This document shows, piece after piece, positions 44,320 to 54,375 of a stretch of 64,000 nucleotides of DNA. Positions within the stretch are counted from its first letter, which is position 1; each line of letters begins with the position of its first letter. Position numbers and translations under genes: made by a program. Source of the stretch: Notamacropus eugenii (lineage: Eukaryota > Chordata > Mammalia > Diprotodontia > Macropodidae); NCBI RefSeq assembly GCF_028372415.1, contig NC_092876.1, positions 58,017,256 through 58,081,255 of the forward strand, read 5' to 3'. Under the pieces are notes generated by a model. It was given only the letters and a program-made list of their open reading frames with translations, made no database searches and was not told where the DNA came from.

Positions 44320-46634
44320 TTTTAATTACTTTATTTTATTTTTAGTTGTCAACAGACATTTCCACAAGATTCTGAGTTGCAAATTTTCTTCCCATCTCTC
44401 CCATCCACCCACCCCAAGACAGTATGCATTCTAATTACCACTTCCCCCAATCTGCCTCTCCCTTCTCTTATCCCCATCTCCTCTATTTTCTTGTAGGGCA
44501 AGATAGATTTCTGTACTCCTTTGCCTGTATATGTTATTTCTCAGTTGCATGTAAAAACAATTTTTAATATTCACTTTTAAAACTTTGAGTTCCACATTCT
44601 CTCCACTTCTCCCTCCCCACCCATCCCTATTGAGAAGGCAAGCAATTCAGCACAAGTTATACTTGTATAGCTAAGCAAAACCCTTCCATAACAGTCATCT
44701 TGTGAAAGACTAACTATATTTCCCTCCAACCTATCCTGCTACCCATTTATTCTGTTCTCTCTTTGGACCCTATCCCTCCTCAAGAGTTTTTACTTCTAAT
44801 TACCCCCTCCTCCCATTTGCCCTCCCTTCTAACATTCCCCCCATCCCATATTTATCCCCTTTCCCCCTGCTTTCCTGTAGTGTAAGACAGATTTTCATAC
44901 CAAATTGAGTGTGCATGTTATTCCCTCCTTAAGCCAAATGTGATGACGGTAAGCTTCACTTTTTGCCTCTCACCTCCCCCATTTTCCCCTCCTTTGAAAA
45001 AGCTTTTCTTGCCTCTTTCATGTGAGATAATTTGTCCCATTCTATTTCTCCCTTTCTCCTCCCAATATATTCCTCTCTCATCCCTTAATTTTATTTTTTA
45101 GATGTCATCCCTTCCTATTCAACTCACCCTGTGCCCTCTGTCTATATGTATATAATCCCTCCAACTACCCTAATACTGAGAAAAGTCCCAAAAGTTACAA
45201 ATATGATCTTGCCATGTAGGAATGTAAGCAGTTCAACTTTAGTAAGTCTCTTATGATTTCTCTTTCCTGTTTACCTTTTCATGGTTCTCTTGATTCTTGT
45301 GTTTGAAAGTTAAATTTTCTACTCAGCTCTAGTCATTTCATCAAGAATGTTTGAAAGTCCTCTATTTCATTGAATGACCATTTTTCCTCTGAAGCGTTAT
45401 ACTCTGTTTTGCTGGGTAGGTGAATCTTGGTTTTCATCCTCGTTCCTTTGACCTCTGAAATATCCTATTCCAAGCCCTGTGATTCCTTAATGTAGAAGCT
45501 GCTAGATATTGTTCCATAGAGATTGTATTTCCACAATACTCGAATTTCTTTCTGGCTGCTTCCAGTATTTTCTCTTTGACCTGGGAGCTCTGGAATTTGG
45601 CTATGATATTCCTAGGAGTTTTCCTTTTGGGATCTCTTTCAAGAAGCAATTGGAGGATTCTTCTAACATCTATTTTACCCTCTGGTTCAACAATATCAGG
45701 GCAGTTTTCCTTGATAATTTCATGAAAGATGATGTCTAGGCTCTTTTTATGATCATGGCTTTCAGGCAGTCCCATAATTTTTAAATTGTCTCTCGTGGAT
45801 ATATTTTCCAGGTCAGCTGTTTTTCCAATGAGATATTTCACGTTATCTTCCATTTTTTCGTTCTTTTGGTTTGTTTTATAATTCCCTGATTTTTCATAAA
45901 GTCATTAGCTTCCATCTGCTCCATTCTAATCTTTCAGAAATTATTTTCTTCAGTGAGCTTTTGGACCTCCTTTTCCATCTGGCCAATTCTACTTTTTAGG
46001 GCATTCTTCTCCTCGTTGGCTTTTCAGATTTCTTTTGTCATTTGGGTTAGTCTGTTCTTTACAGTGTTATTTTCTTCAGCATGTTTTTGGGTCTCCTTTA
46101 GCAAGCATGACTCTTTTTTTCATGATTTTCTTGCATCACTCTCATTTCTCTTCCCAATTTTTGCTCAAGAAACAGTGGCTACTTGCCCTTGCTGCTACTG
46201 TGGTCTGCTCCCCTCAGACTCCTCTACCCCCTCTGCTGCCCTGGGGATGGGGCCTGACCACTCTACTCTTTCACATAGGTCCCACAGGTTTTTTTCCACT
46301 GACTTTCCAACTTGTCCTCAGAGTTTTGGGGTTGTAAAGTCTGGAAACCATCACAGGTGCCTGAGATTCAGTCCCCCCCAAGGCCTGCTGAGGTGCTGTC
46401 TGTGCCAATGTGGCCCACGTTGCACTGTGCTCTACTCCTAGTGGTAGCATGATAGACAATTCCCAGCGACCTTCCAGGCTCTCTTGGGCTGGAGATTTGT
46501 TTCAATCCATCATTCTGTTGGTTCTGCAGCTCCCAAATTTGTTTAGAGTCATTTTTTACAGATATTTTGCTGGGTTTGGGGGGAGAGCCCTAGTAAGTCC
46601 ATGCTGTTACACCACTATCTTGGCTCTGCCCCTG
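44320..46634 (-). mobile_element. HAL1 (half-L1) element, copy 2
   Basis: The minus strand begins GGGGCAGAGCCAAGATAGTG at about 46634 and ends in an A/T-rich tail near 44320. ORF1 is followed directly by the HAL1 3' UTR, with no ORF2. The longest ORF1 piece is 45434-45853 and contains TDLENISTRDNLKIMGLPES-like sequence (ADLEN variant). The N-terminal part of ORF1 is not recognised. I could not find a convincing target duplication. Confidence 0.88.
45434..46180 (-). pseudogene. HAL1 copy 2 ORF1 remnant
   Basis: The minus-strand frame 45434-45853 (139 residues) covers the end of the coiled coil, the RNA-binding middle and part of the C-terminal domain (EQYLAASTLRNHRAWNRIFQ). Upstream coiled-coil codons continue to about 46180 in other frames. 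Confidence 0.8.
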
Positions 46635-46639
46635 GAGAA

Positions 46640-46980
46640 ATTCAATTCTTGACCCTTAAAAATTATTGGTCTAAGAGAGACTATAAGACAAACCCAAAAG
46701 AGACCCAGAATGCCAAATAGTACTGGGCCTTATAGGACAGGTTTCAATGCTTGGAGGTGGAGGGGTCCCATCCAGGCAGGTTCCTAGTACATTGCCAATA
46801 CTGGTGGTGAGGGTGAGACTGGCGGAAAGAGGAGATAGGAGGGCCCAGGAAGAGGGGAATGAGGGACTCGAACTCCTATTTTGCCTCTTCAGGACTTATG
46901 GTTGAACCCACACCCTGAGAGACAGGCAGGGAAAACCATCATTCCTGCTTTCTAAGGAAAACACTGGAGGAGCTTAGTCA
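46640..46980. other. Unassigned intergenic sequence
   Basis: No repeat or gene recognised. Confidence 0.4.
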
Positions 46981-46984
46981 GAAC

Positions 46985-47230
46985 TAGACACTAAAGGAAT
47001 GGTTAGAATAATGTAAATGGAAAGGAAACAAACTGAATGCAGTATAATTATAATGACCAAGCTCAGCCCAGGAAAAGAGTGGAGTAGATGTATCTGTGCA
47101 CTATTTGAAGAAGTGGGAAACTACAGGTGTAAAATGTTGTATATATACTATCAGACATAATTGGAATTATGATTGGTTTTGCTGAATTGTCTCTCTCTCT
47201 TTTCTGTCTTTGTCTCTCTCTCTCCCTTTC
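46985..47230 (+). mobile_element. L1 LINE 3' end, second copy of the 23.2 kb type
   Basis: 'tataattataatgaccaagc', 'cagcccaggaaaagag' and 'ggttttgctgaattgtct' align with 23570-23740. It leads into the CT-rich tract. Confidence 0.65.
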
Positions 47231-47345
47231 TCTCTTTCTCTCTCTCTATCTTTCCATCCTTCTCTCTGTCTCTCTATCTCTGCCTGCCTCTGTCTCTGTC
47301 TCTCTCTGTGTGTCTCTCTCTCACACACATACACACATACACACA
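47190..47345. repeat. (CT)n-rich tract with short (CA)n end
   Basis: Polypyrimidine stretch on the + strand, then CACACATACACACATACACACA. Confidence 0.95.
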
Positions 47346-47414
47346 GGATAGTTGCTAGGAAGGAGAAAAGGTAAGGGTTTTGTGTGGAAATGAAGATGTA
47401 AAAATGAAAGATCA

Positions 47415-47502
47415 ATGAGAGAACGACAGAAAGAAGAGAGGGGATTGGAAAGGAGGAAGGGGGAGACAGAAAAAAAGGAGAAAGGGAGAGAAGGAAGGGG
47501 AG

Positions 47503-47562
<60 letters not shown>
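47415..47562. repeat. (GA)n-rich tract
   Basis: Polypurine on the same strand; the last part (about 47504-47560) is a perfect GA repeat. Confidence 0.95.
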
Positions 47563-47565
<3 letters not shown>

Positions 47566-47619
47566 CAGATGAGGAAGGGCAAAGTGGACTCTGGGGCTGG
47601 AGCACTGAAGTTTTCCAAA

Positions 47620-47890
47620 AAGCACTTAAGCCATTATGTAATTTATCAAGTCCCCAGCCTCCTCCAGGGGAGGTCATCTCTTCATGATGGGTGGAGGGAA
47701 AACGATTTGCATAATGCATGCATTTTCCCAGTGGGTCCAATCCTGGGTGGCAGGTCCACTCGGCCGGCACAGGCCCAAATGTCAAAGCTTCCACATGAGC
47801 AGAGGGGCTTCCCAGCTGTCAGACTGCCACTGATCATGGTGCTTATTTTATCCATAGGCAGAACACAGGAGGAGGCAAGATCCAAAGCCC
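47620..47890. promoter_or_regulatory. Candidate regulatory island with octamer motif
   Basis: Non-repetitive DNA with a perfect octamer ATTTGCAT at 47705-47712, followed by an ATGCATGCAT palindrome. It stands out between GA repeats and SINEs. Octamers bind POU factors, but use here is a guess. Confidence 0.35.
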
Positions 47891-47984
47891 AGTGACCCTC
47901 TCTCCTCTACCTCCTTCCCTCCTTGCTGAATACCCACTTAACCAGACACTGAGAGGATCTAGGACTCCTTGAGAATTGAAAAAT

Positions 47985-48115
47985 CAGCCAACATTTGAAC
48001 TGGAAGGGAACTTGGAGACCATTCAGTCTGAGACCCTACCCCCTTATCTTATAGTGGAGGAAACTCTGAGGTCCAGAGCAGAGCAGTGATTTGCCCCTCA
48101 ACACACAATGGAGTT
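47985..48115 (-). mobile_element. CORE SINE, degraded
   Basis: 'gaactggaagggaacttgga', 'cttatagtggaggaaactct'. Confidence 0.6.
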
Positions 48116-48294
48116 CTTCACTGGCAGTATTTTAAAACCCTGCCTAATCACTTGAAATCTGTCCTTTTCTCTGAGACCTCCATGGACTGCCTAAGATGAG
48201 ATTCAATAACCTTCCTAGTGAGTAAAATTAATAGAATTTCTCCACTAAGGTCCAGCCTGCACCAAATGCTGTTTTGATATTTTCATTTGAAAAG

Positions 48295-48545
48295 GCAGAG
48301 GGGAAGGGAACAAGCATTTATTAAGCACCCACTGTGTACTAAGAGCTTTATGAACATCATCTAGTTTTATTCTCACAACAATCCTGGGAGATAGGTGTTA
48401 TTTTTATCCCCATTTTATAGTTGAAGAAACTGAGACAGATAGAGATTAAGTGACTTGCCCAGGGTTACACAGCTAGTCTGAGGCTGGATTTGAACTCAGG
48501 TCTTCCTGACTCCAGGCCCAATTCACTGGGTCATCTATCTGCCGA
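48295..48545 (-). mobile_element. MIR-type SINE, full length
   Basis: 'ctcacaacaatcctgggaga', 'ccccattttatagttgaaga', 'aagtgacttgcccagggtta', 'ctggatttgaactcaggtct'. Confidence 0.85.
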
Positions 48546-48665
48546 GGTGCAGCATAGAATAATGGAAGGAACACTGGTTCTAGAGACAGGACGCCTGGAT
48601 TCAAGTCTGATGCTTATAAACTGTGTGACCTGGAACAAGACACTTAACTTTTCTGCTCAGCAGCT
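48546..48665 (+). mobile_element. CORE SINE, 5' part
   Basis: 'tgcagcatagaataatggaa' and 'gcctggattcaagtctgatg'. Confidence 0.65.
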
Positions 48666-48679
48666 TTTGAAAAGGTCGA

Positions 48680-49012
48680 ATGTTAGCATGGAAAGAGTAT
48701 TGAATTTGAAATCAAAGGGTCTGGCTCTGAAACCAGGTTCTGCTACTAAGAACTGAGTGGCCTTAGGAAAGCCACTAATCCCTTCCTGAGACTTGGCATG
48801 CTTAGGTATGAAATGAGAGTGCTGAGCAGTGAAGGACAGTGAAAAGGATTCCGGGTCTGGGCTCTGAAGGCTACATGCAGAACCTCCACGCTGACATGTG
48901 CTACCTGAGCAACCTGGGGTAAGTCCATGAACTTGTCCCTTTTCACTGTGGGACTCAGTTTTAGAAAAGAAAGGCTCAGACCATATCATGTCTAAATGTT
49001 CCAAACCCTGTG
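48680..49012 (+). mobile_element. CORE SINE remnants (two)
   Basis: Two worn SINE copies follow each other: one near 'gaaatcaaagggtctggctc' and one near 'gattccgggtctgggctctg'. Confidence 0.5.
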
Positions 49013-49119
49013 ATTAAGGGCCCTGAGGATAAGATGAAGAGATCTTTAGTTAAGGTAATTAGTACACATCACAGACAGATCTCCCTGGGTTTGTCATTAG
49101 GGAGAGAGGAAGAAAACAA

Positions 49120-49290
49120 TCCTATAAGGCAGAATGTCAAAGCTGGAAGGAGTCTTAGATCTCAGAATGTCAGATCTGGGAGGGTGCTTAGAACAGAATG
49201 GTAGAACTGAGAGGCCCCTTAGAACCCAATGTCAGAGCTGGGAGGGGCTTTAGAACACAGAATGTCAGAGCTGTGAGGGGCCTTAGATCT
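49120..49290 (+). repeat. 33 bp tandem repeat array, about 5 units
   Basis: Last unit runs straight into 'cttagatctagtccaacctc', the normal SINE sequence. This is the cleanest junction of array and SINE in the window. Confidence 0.9.
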
Positions 49291-49440
49291 AGTCCAACCT
49301 CCTCATTTTCCAGATCAGAATGATTCACACAGTATCACAAAGTAAGTTAGAATCATAGAAAAGTCAAGTCTAGAACTCAAGTCTCTAGGTTTTCAGGACA
49401 ACAATCCCACGTTATTTCTTCAGTTCTGTCCAATGCTAGG
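49291..49440 (-). mobile_element. SINE body attached to the 33 bp array
   Basis: 'ctcctcattttccagatcag', 'attcacacagtatcacaaag' and 'agtctagaactcaagtctct'. Confidence 0.7.
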
Positions 49441-49860
49441 ATGACTGATAGAAATATCCGCTTTCCAACTCAGAGAAGAATACTAATTTCACTTAATAGG
49501 TCCAACAAAGCCAGGACTTTGGAAACCCTAAAACACAGAGGAATGAAGTTGATGACCACCACTAACACGAAGACATTTCTTTAGTGTAGGCTCCTCTCTT
49601 GAGCCATTTACCCTCTGCTGGTCTGGTGAAGCCTGTGGACCCTCACTCAGAATCATGTTTTTAAGTGCATAAAGCAGAATGTATAGGATCATTCATGGCC
49701 AATCTGAGATTCAGATTCAGGTCTTCTTATGTCAAGGATAGTCATCCACCATTGGGAATCAAGTAATGGGAAGTCAGCTGGCCATGACACGATTTCACTT
49801 CAACACTGGTTAAAAGAGATCCCCATGGAGTGCTTAGGCTGGCAATAGCTTCCTGAAGTT
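49441..49860. other. Unassigned intergenic sequence
   Basis: No gene or clear repeat. Confidence 0.4.
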
Positions 49861-49864
49861 CATC

Positions 49865-49965
49865 TAACCATAGGATTTAGAATTCACAGAAACCCTAAAG
49901 ATAATCTAGTCCAACCCTCTCATTTTACAGAGGAGAAAACCAAGGTCCAGAACTCTTTAGAGTCT
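49865..49965 (-). mobile_element. CORE SINE, 3' part
   Basis: 'taatctagtccaaccctctc' and ATTTTACAGAGGAGAAAACC. Confidence 0.75.
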
Positions 49966-50042
49966 TCCTCTGTGAAGCTTTCTCCTTGCTCCTGTAAGCT
50001 GAAAGTGATTGCTCACATTTTCCCAGAGCATTTTGTCTAGAC

Positions 50043-50220
50043 CAGGGGTAGGAAACCTGTGGCCTCAAGGCCACATGTGGCCCTCTAGGTCCTCAAATGT
50101 GGCCCTTTGACTGAATCCAAACGTGAATTTGTTCTGTGAATTTGGGATTCAGTCAAAGGGCCACACTTGAGGACCTAGAGGTCCACATGTGTCCTCAAGG
50201 CCACTTGTTCCCCACTCCTG
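50043..50220. mobile_element. hAT miniature element (MITE), copy 4, complete
   Basis: CAGGGGTAGGAAACCTGTGG at the start and the inverted 'ccacttgttccccactcctg' at the end. The arms are inverted for more than 50 bp. Flanking octamers GTCTAGAC (50035-50042) and GCCTAGGT (50221-50228) agree at five of eight positions, and every difference is a transition, as expected for an old hAT 8 bp duplication. Confidence 0.88.
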
Positions 50221-50639
50221 GCCTAGGTCCTTTCTTGCCAATTGCTGAGCCCTCCTAGAAATTATGGTTATCTATACATATTGCATGAGTCCCTCTCTCA
50301 AGAAAAATGTAAGACATTTGAAGGCAAGAGCCTCCAATGACCCTTTTGGTCTTTGTACTCCCCGCACTGGGGTGTACCATCAAACAAGAGGAGGAAGAGA
50401 GCTGGCTGACTGTCCAGCTTCTTTAATGACCCCAAACCTCTCCCAGACCCATCTTTTAAATACCAACATTCTGTTAGCATGGCTAGATGTATGAAAGTCA
50501 AGGAACGTTCATCTCTGAAGAACTGGAGATGAGCATCATACACAGAGGACAAGAGAATGAGCAAATCATAGTATTGCACCAATGGTAAACTTCCTAAGAA
50601 GAACCACAGTCAAGGATATCATCAAGAAAATGCATACTA

Positions 50640-50892
50640 ATAACAATAATAACTAATATCTAACATGTAGAGGGTGCTTTGAGGTTTGCAAAACACGTTA
50701 TATAGGTTATCTCATTTGATCTTCAAAATAACCCAATGCTATTATTAATATTATCCCCATTTTACCAATGAGAAAACTGAGTCACAGAGAGGTTAAGTGA
50801 ATTGCCCAGGCACACACAGCTAGTAAATGTCTGATGTCAGATTTGAAGTCAAGTATTCTTGTCTCCAGCTCCAGGACTCAAGGTGATAGGAA
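50640..50892 (-). mobile_element. MIR-type SINE, full length
   Basis: 'ttgaggtttgcaaaacacgt', 'ttatccccattttaccaatg', 'gaggttaagtgaattgccca'. Confidence 0.85.
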
Positions 50893-51185
50893 GAGAAGGT
50901 GGAATGGACATGTGATGAGAGACAGAAAGGGATGAGAGGTATATAGCCAGAGTGTTGCCCTGTTGTCTTCATGTTGTCAGTAGAAGATGAGGAAGGCTTC
51001 TAGAATGTCGAGTGGACCTCTCTCCCCTGTGGCACAGGATATGGACGGAAGTCACCCAGGATGAGTAGTCACAGATAATATTTGATTTCTATCATTGGAA
51101 ACAACATCCAAAAGAGTGAGATCCATTTGTGTTGAGTACACATCCATTCGTGTTGAGTTCACCAAGGTCATCATCCTCATTCTCA
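50893..51185. other. Unassigned intergenic sequence
   Basis: No gene or repeat recognised apart from a short direct repeat 'catttgtgttgagt'/'cattcgtgttgagt' near 51125-51155. Confidence 0.4.
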
Positions 51186-51189
51186 TCCT

Positions 51190-51395
51190 CAGAATCATCA
51201 TCATCATCATCACGAACACTTATATAGCATTTTAAAGTTGGCAAAGCACTTTAGAAATACTATTATCTCATCTGAGTCTCACAACAACTCTGATGATTCC
51301 CATTTTATATATGGGGAAACTGAGACTGAAAGATTGAATGATTTGCCCAGGATCACACAGCTAGGAGGAGGGGACGGCTGGACTGATCCACTCAC
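51190..51395 (-). mobile_element. MIR-type SINE with (ATC)n at its end
   Basis: 'cacttatatagcattttaaa', 'ctcacaacaactctgatgat', 'atatggggaaactgagactg'. The (ATC)n run at 51191-51212 sits where the SINE tail would be. Confidence 0.8.
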
Positions 51396-51399
51396 ACTT

Positions 51400-51780
51400 T
51401 CTCATCTGGCACCATTCATTTATAAGTTGGCAAGCCAGGACCAGCAGCCAGCAGTTTAAATGAGGAACTGAGAGAATCTAATTTGACATATGGCATCAAT
51501 GGTGAGAAGAAGGAGAAATTTGGCTGCAGTTGGTATCTTAAGGTCCAGTGTAGCAGACATATTCTTCTGCCTCTCTGCCTCCCTTCTGTCAGCAGAGCCT
51601 GAGCTCCAAGCAGTGAACTTGTCTTCCTGCCAGGGAAAGCCCAAGGTGTCAGGTCATACAGTAGGTCTCCAAAGGTCTCTCAGTGTAAGGGGGAAAGGGC
51701 TAAGGAGCACCCACGCTACAACAGGGACAAGTATTTCTCCTAGGAAGTAGAGGTTGAGGTTGCACATCTGGATGCCAAGG
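51400..51780. other. Unassigned intergenic sequence
   Basis: Open frames on both strands overlap here, but neither looks like a known protein. Confidence 0.4.
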
Positions 51781-51784
51781 TAGT

Positions 51785-52045
51785 GGGATTTAGTAGAATG
51801 AGCATCAGAGCTGAAATGAGGAAGACATGGGTTTGAATCGTACCTACCATACTCAGCAGTTGTGTGATCTTGGCAAGTCACTTTGATTTCTCTCTAACAA
51901 AGTCAAATCTCTCTCGCTCAGTTTACTCCCTTATTAAATGAAATATGATGAAATTTCCTCTCCTTGCCTCCTAAGGTTAATCTGAGGAAAGAGCTTTGTA
52001 AACCTTAAAGGCTATAGGAATAAATTATATAATTATTTCCTGGTT
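51785..52045 (+). mobile_element. MIR-type SINE
   Basis: 'gaggaagacatgggtttgaa', 'ttgtgtgatcttggcaagtc', 'aagagctttgtaaaccttaa'. Confidence 0.7.
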
Positions 52046-52049
52046 GCTG

Positions 52050-52160
52050 CCCTGTGATAGAATGCAGGCTCCTGAGGGAAGGATTTTTTTGTTTGTTTTT
52101 ATCCTTATATTCCCAGTGCCTAGCACATAGTAGGTGCTTAGTCTTTTTCAGTTGATTAAT
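52050..52160 (+). mobile_element. L2 LINE 3' end
   Basis: 'atgcaggctcctgagggaag' and 'cctagcacatagtaggtgct'. Confidence 0.8.
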
Positions 52161-52199
52161 TGTGGGCTAGAAGAGAAACTAATTGTCTTTTCTTAACAT

Positions 52200-53873
52200 A
52201 GAAAAATACATTCCAGGTTCCAGGAAGAAGAGTCAGACTGCTTCAGTTTTCACATAGTAAGGTGAACCACAACATTTAATTCTGGGGTTATCTTTGGCTA
52301 CAAGTGCCTCCCAGTGGAGGCACTTACACAGTGAGTAAAAGCGATATGTTCATTGCCACCAGCTTTAATTTTTGCAACATTGCTCTAGCACTGTCTATAC
52401 AGACTCCAATGCAATTTTTCCACTGTAAACCTTTATTTGTGAAAAATTAATCTACTTTAAGATGTATATCTTGCCCTTTTGTGTGCCCTCCCAAAGGGCA
52501 ACAAAACAATAGTTTCTTATACTTGTTTCCTTCATAAACATATCTTACACACAGTAACAACTGTGCCATGTTAGAAATATCAGTTATTTCTTCTAACTGA
52601 ATTGCAAACTCTGGGCTGCCCTTAAGCCTGATAATAAGCTGCTGGAATTGGTCATTACTAATTTCAGAAATTCTTTTGGAAACAGTATCATTTGATAAAG
52701 GAATTTTACACATTTCATCCCCATACTTTTTCCCAAGAATAATTTCGGACATTTTAATAGCAGCAGGTAACATGAGATCTTCTCCTATCATGTAGAGCTT
52801 TTTAGTTTTTGCAATTAAATATGAAATTTCATAAGTTATAAGTAAATGCTTTTCATTAACAGCAACAAATTCCTCAAAACATTGTTTTTCTTTATTTGAA
52901 GATTTTTAAAGTAGCTCATAATATTCCTTTAGTTTATTGTAGTACGTTGCATGCTTAGTATTAAGATGTCATTTTAGTTTGGCTGGTTCATGCTCTCTGA
53001 ATCCAAAGCTTCATTACAGATTAAGCAAAGAGATTTTTCACACCATCATTGTTACTAGAGGTAAATACATACTGCAAATTGATTCGATACATTTTCTTTT
53101 TCTTGTCAGTGTAGGTGTACTACAACCTGGTAGCAAAGACTCTGCCAGATCATCATCAGTATTTTCATCTCTTCTGTCTAAATTTGGCTATTTATCCATA
53201 ACCAAAAAAATGCTCCAAAATACAAATAAACATTGCTAATACTTTCTCGAATAAATACTAACTTTAGTTTGTGAAATTAGATTTGGTTGTGCTTAATTTT
53301 AAAAAAATTGATATTCACACTTACATACCCATACAGCAGTGATGATAGAGAAATATAAAAAAGGCTTTTGTCTTACTGCAATTAAACACTTATGTTTCTG
53401 TAAAAGGAGATAGCAGCAATTTTTAAAATCAAACATTCCAACACAATGCAATCCAAAAGATAGAGTAATTTGATACTTACAGCTGAGGGATGATGGTAGA
53501 AAAATATTAAGATCTTTATTTTCCATAATTAAACTATTATGTTTCTGTGAGAGCATAGAACATTGTACATACAGTGAAAGCACTGCAATTCATAACATAC
53601 AATAGTCTCAAATGTGAGCAGAGGCATTTCTGGCGGCGTTCACTGGCGTGATGGCATGTGCGGTACAAAGTGCACATGGTGTATGTTCAGAACCAAGACT
53701 GCAGTGAAGTCACACGATGCACAGAGGCAAGCGCTGCCAGAAACACCTCAGATTCATTATGCATTTGATTTTCAATTACGTTTTAGTCATTGCACATTCT
53801 GAACTCTTTTGCCAAATTTTTCACGATCCACCCCCCACATTCAGGAAGGTCCTCATATGGGGTCTCAACCCTG
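52200..53873 (-). mobile_element. hAT DNA transposon, Buster/ZBED5-like, 3' truncated
   Basis: The minus strand starts with a hAT-type terminus CAGGGTTGAGACCCC at 53873, then about 600 bp of leader. N-terminal transposase codons follow from about 53215 (DRRDENTDDDLAES), with a zinc-finger-like KSLCLICNEALDSES and a later HLNTKHA-like stretch. The region 52447-52791 is an intact 114-residue frame (IPLSNDTVSKRISEISNDQ, SPEFAIQLEEITDISNMAQ, VRYVYEG) and corresponds to the first part of the catalytic domain. Codons like EALVAKDNP run on to about 52200. No second terminus is found, so the C-terminal half is missing. Frame breaks and stops show it is dead. Alternative: a broken copy of a host ZBED5/FAM200-type gene. 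The TIR-like end favours the transposon. Confidence 0.8.
53621..53749. repeat. GC-rich inverted repeat in the hAT leader
   Basis: GAGGCATTTCTGGCGGCG (53621-53638) pairs with CGCTGCCAGAAACACCTC (53732-53749) with few mismatches. A smaller hairpin, CATGTGC with GCACATG, sits inside. CpG content is much higher than in the AT-rich neighbourhood. Confidence 0.75.
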
Positions 53874-53934
53874 CTCTAGCCTAGAGAATGATGAGCATGT
53901 CCCATGTATAGCTGTGAAAGTGGGAACCTTAGGT

Positions 53935-54135
53935 TACAACAGGATCATAGGTCTAGAGTTGGAAGGAGTATTTGAGAGCATCTAGTCCAATCCCCCTTTT
54001 TACAGATAATGACCCTGAAGCCCAGAGAATTTAAATTATGTGCCTAAAGTCACAAAGGTAACATGCAAAAGAAACAGGATTTGAATCCAAGTCCTCTGAC
54101 TCCGTATTTAGTGTTCTTCCCATTGTACCAGATCA
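53935..54135 (-). mobile_element. CORE SINE
   Basis: 'aggatcataggtctagagtt', 'acaggatttgaatccaagtc'. Confidence 0.8.
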
Positions 54136-54164
54136 GGAGAAGACAGTAGGCAAATATTGACTGA

Positions 54165-54375
54165 GTCATGTTTGTCCTTCATTGCTGAAGAAGACCATGC
54201 CATCAGAGAAATGATGACATGATTTGCACTTGACTTTGTTTTAAGTGAAGGAGGGCTGTGCAGGTCACCAGCCTCACTTCTCCTCCAGAGCCATCTGAAT
54301 CCAGAGACCTGATATTCCTCAGGATGATTGGAGATGGACCAGGATGCACTGGGAGACCTTGGACCCTTTAGGCCA
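54165..54375 (-). mobile_element. SINE with RTE-type tail, 5' truncated
   Basis: 'cattgctgaagaagaccatg', 'gccatctgaatccagagacc', 'caggatgattggagatggac' match the tail of the element at 59474 in reverse. Confidence 0.85.

Noticed and set aside
47167-47794. Ser/Leu-rich and Arg/Glu-rich frames
   Set aside because: CT and GA repeats read in different frames.
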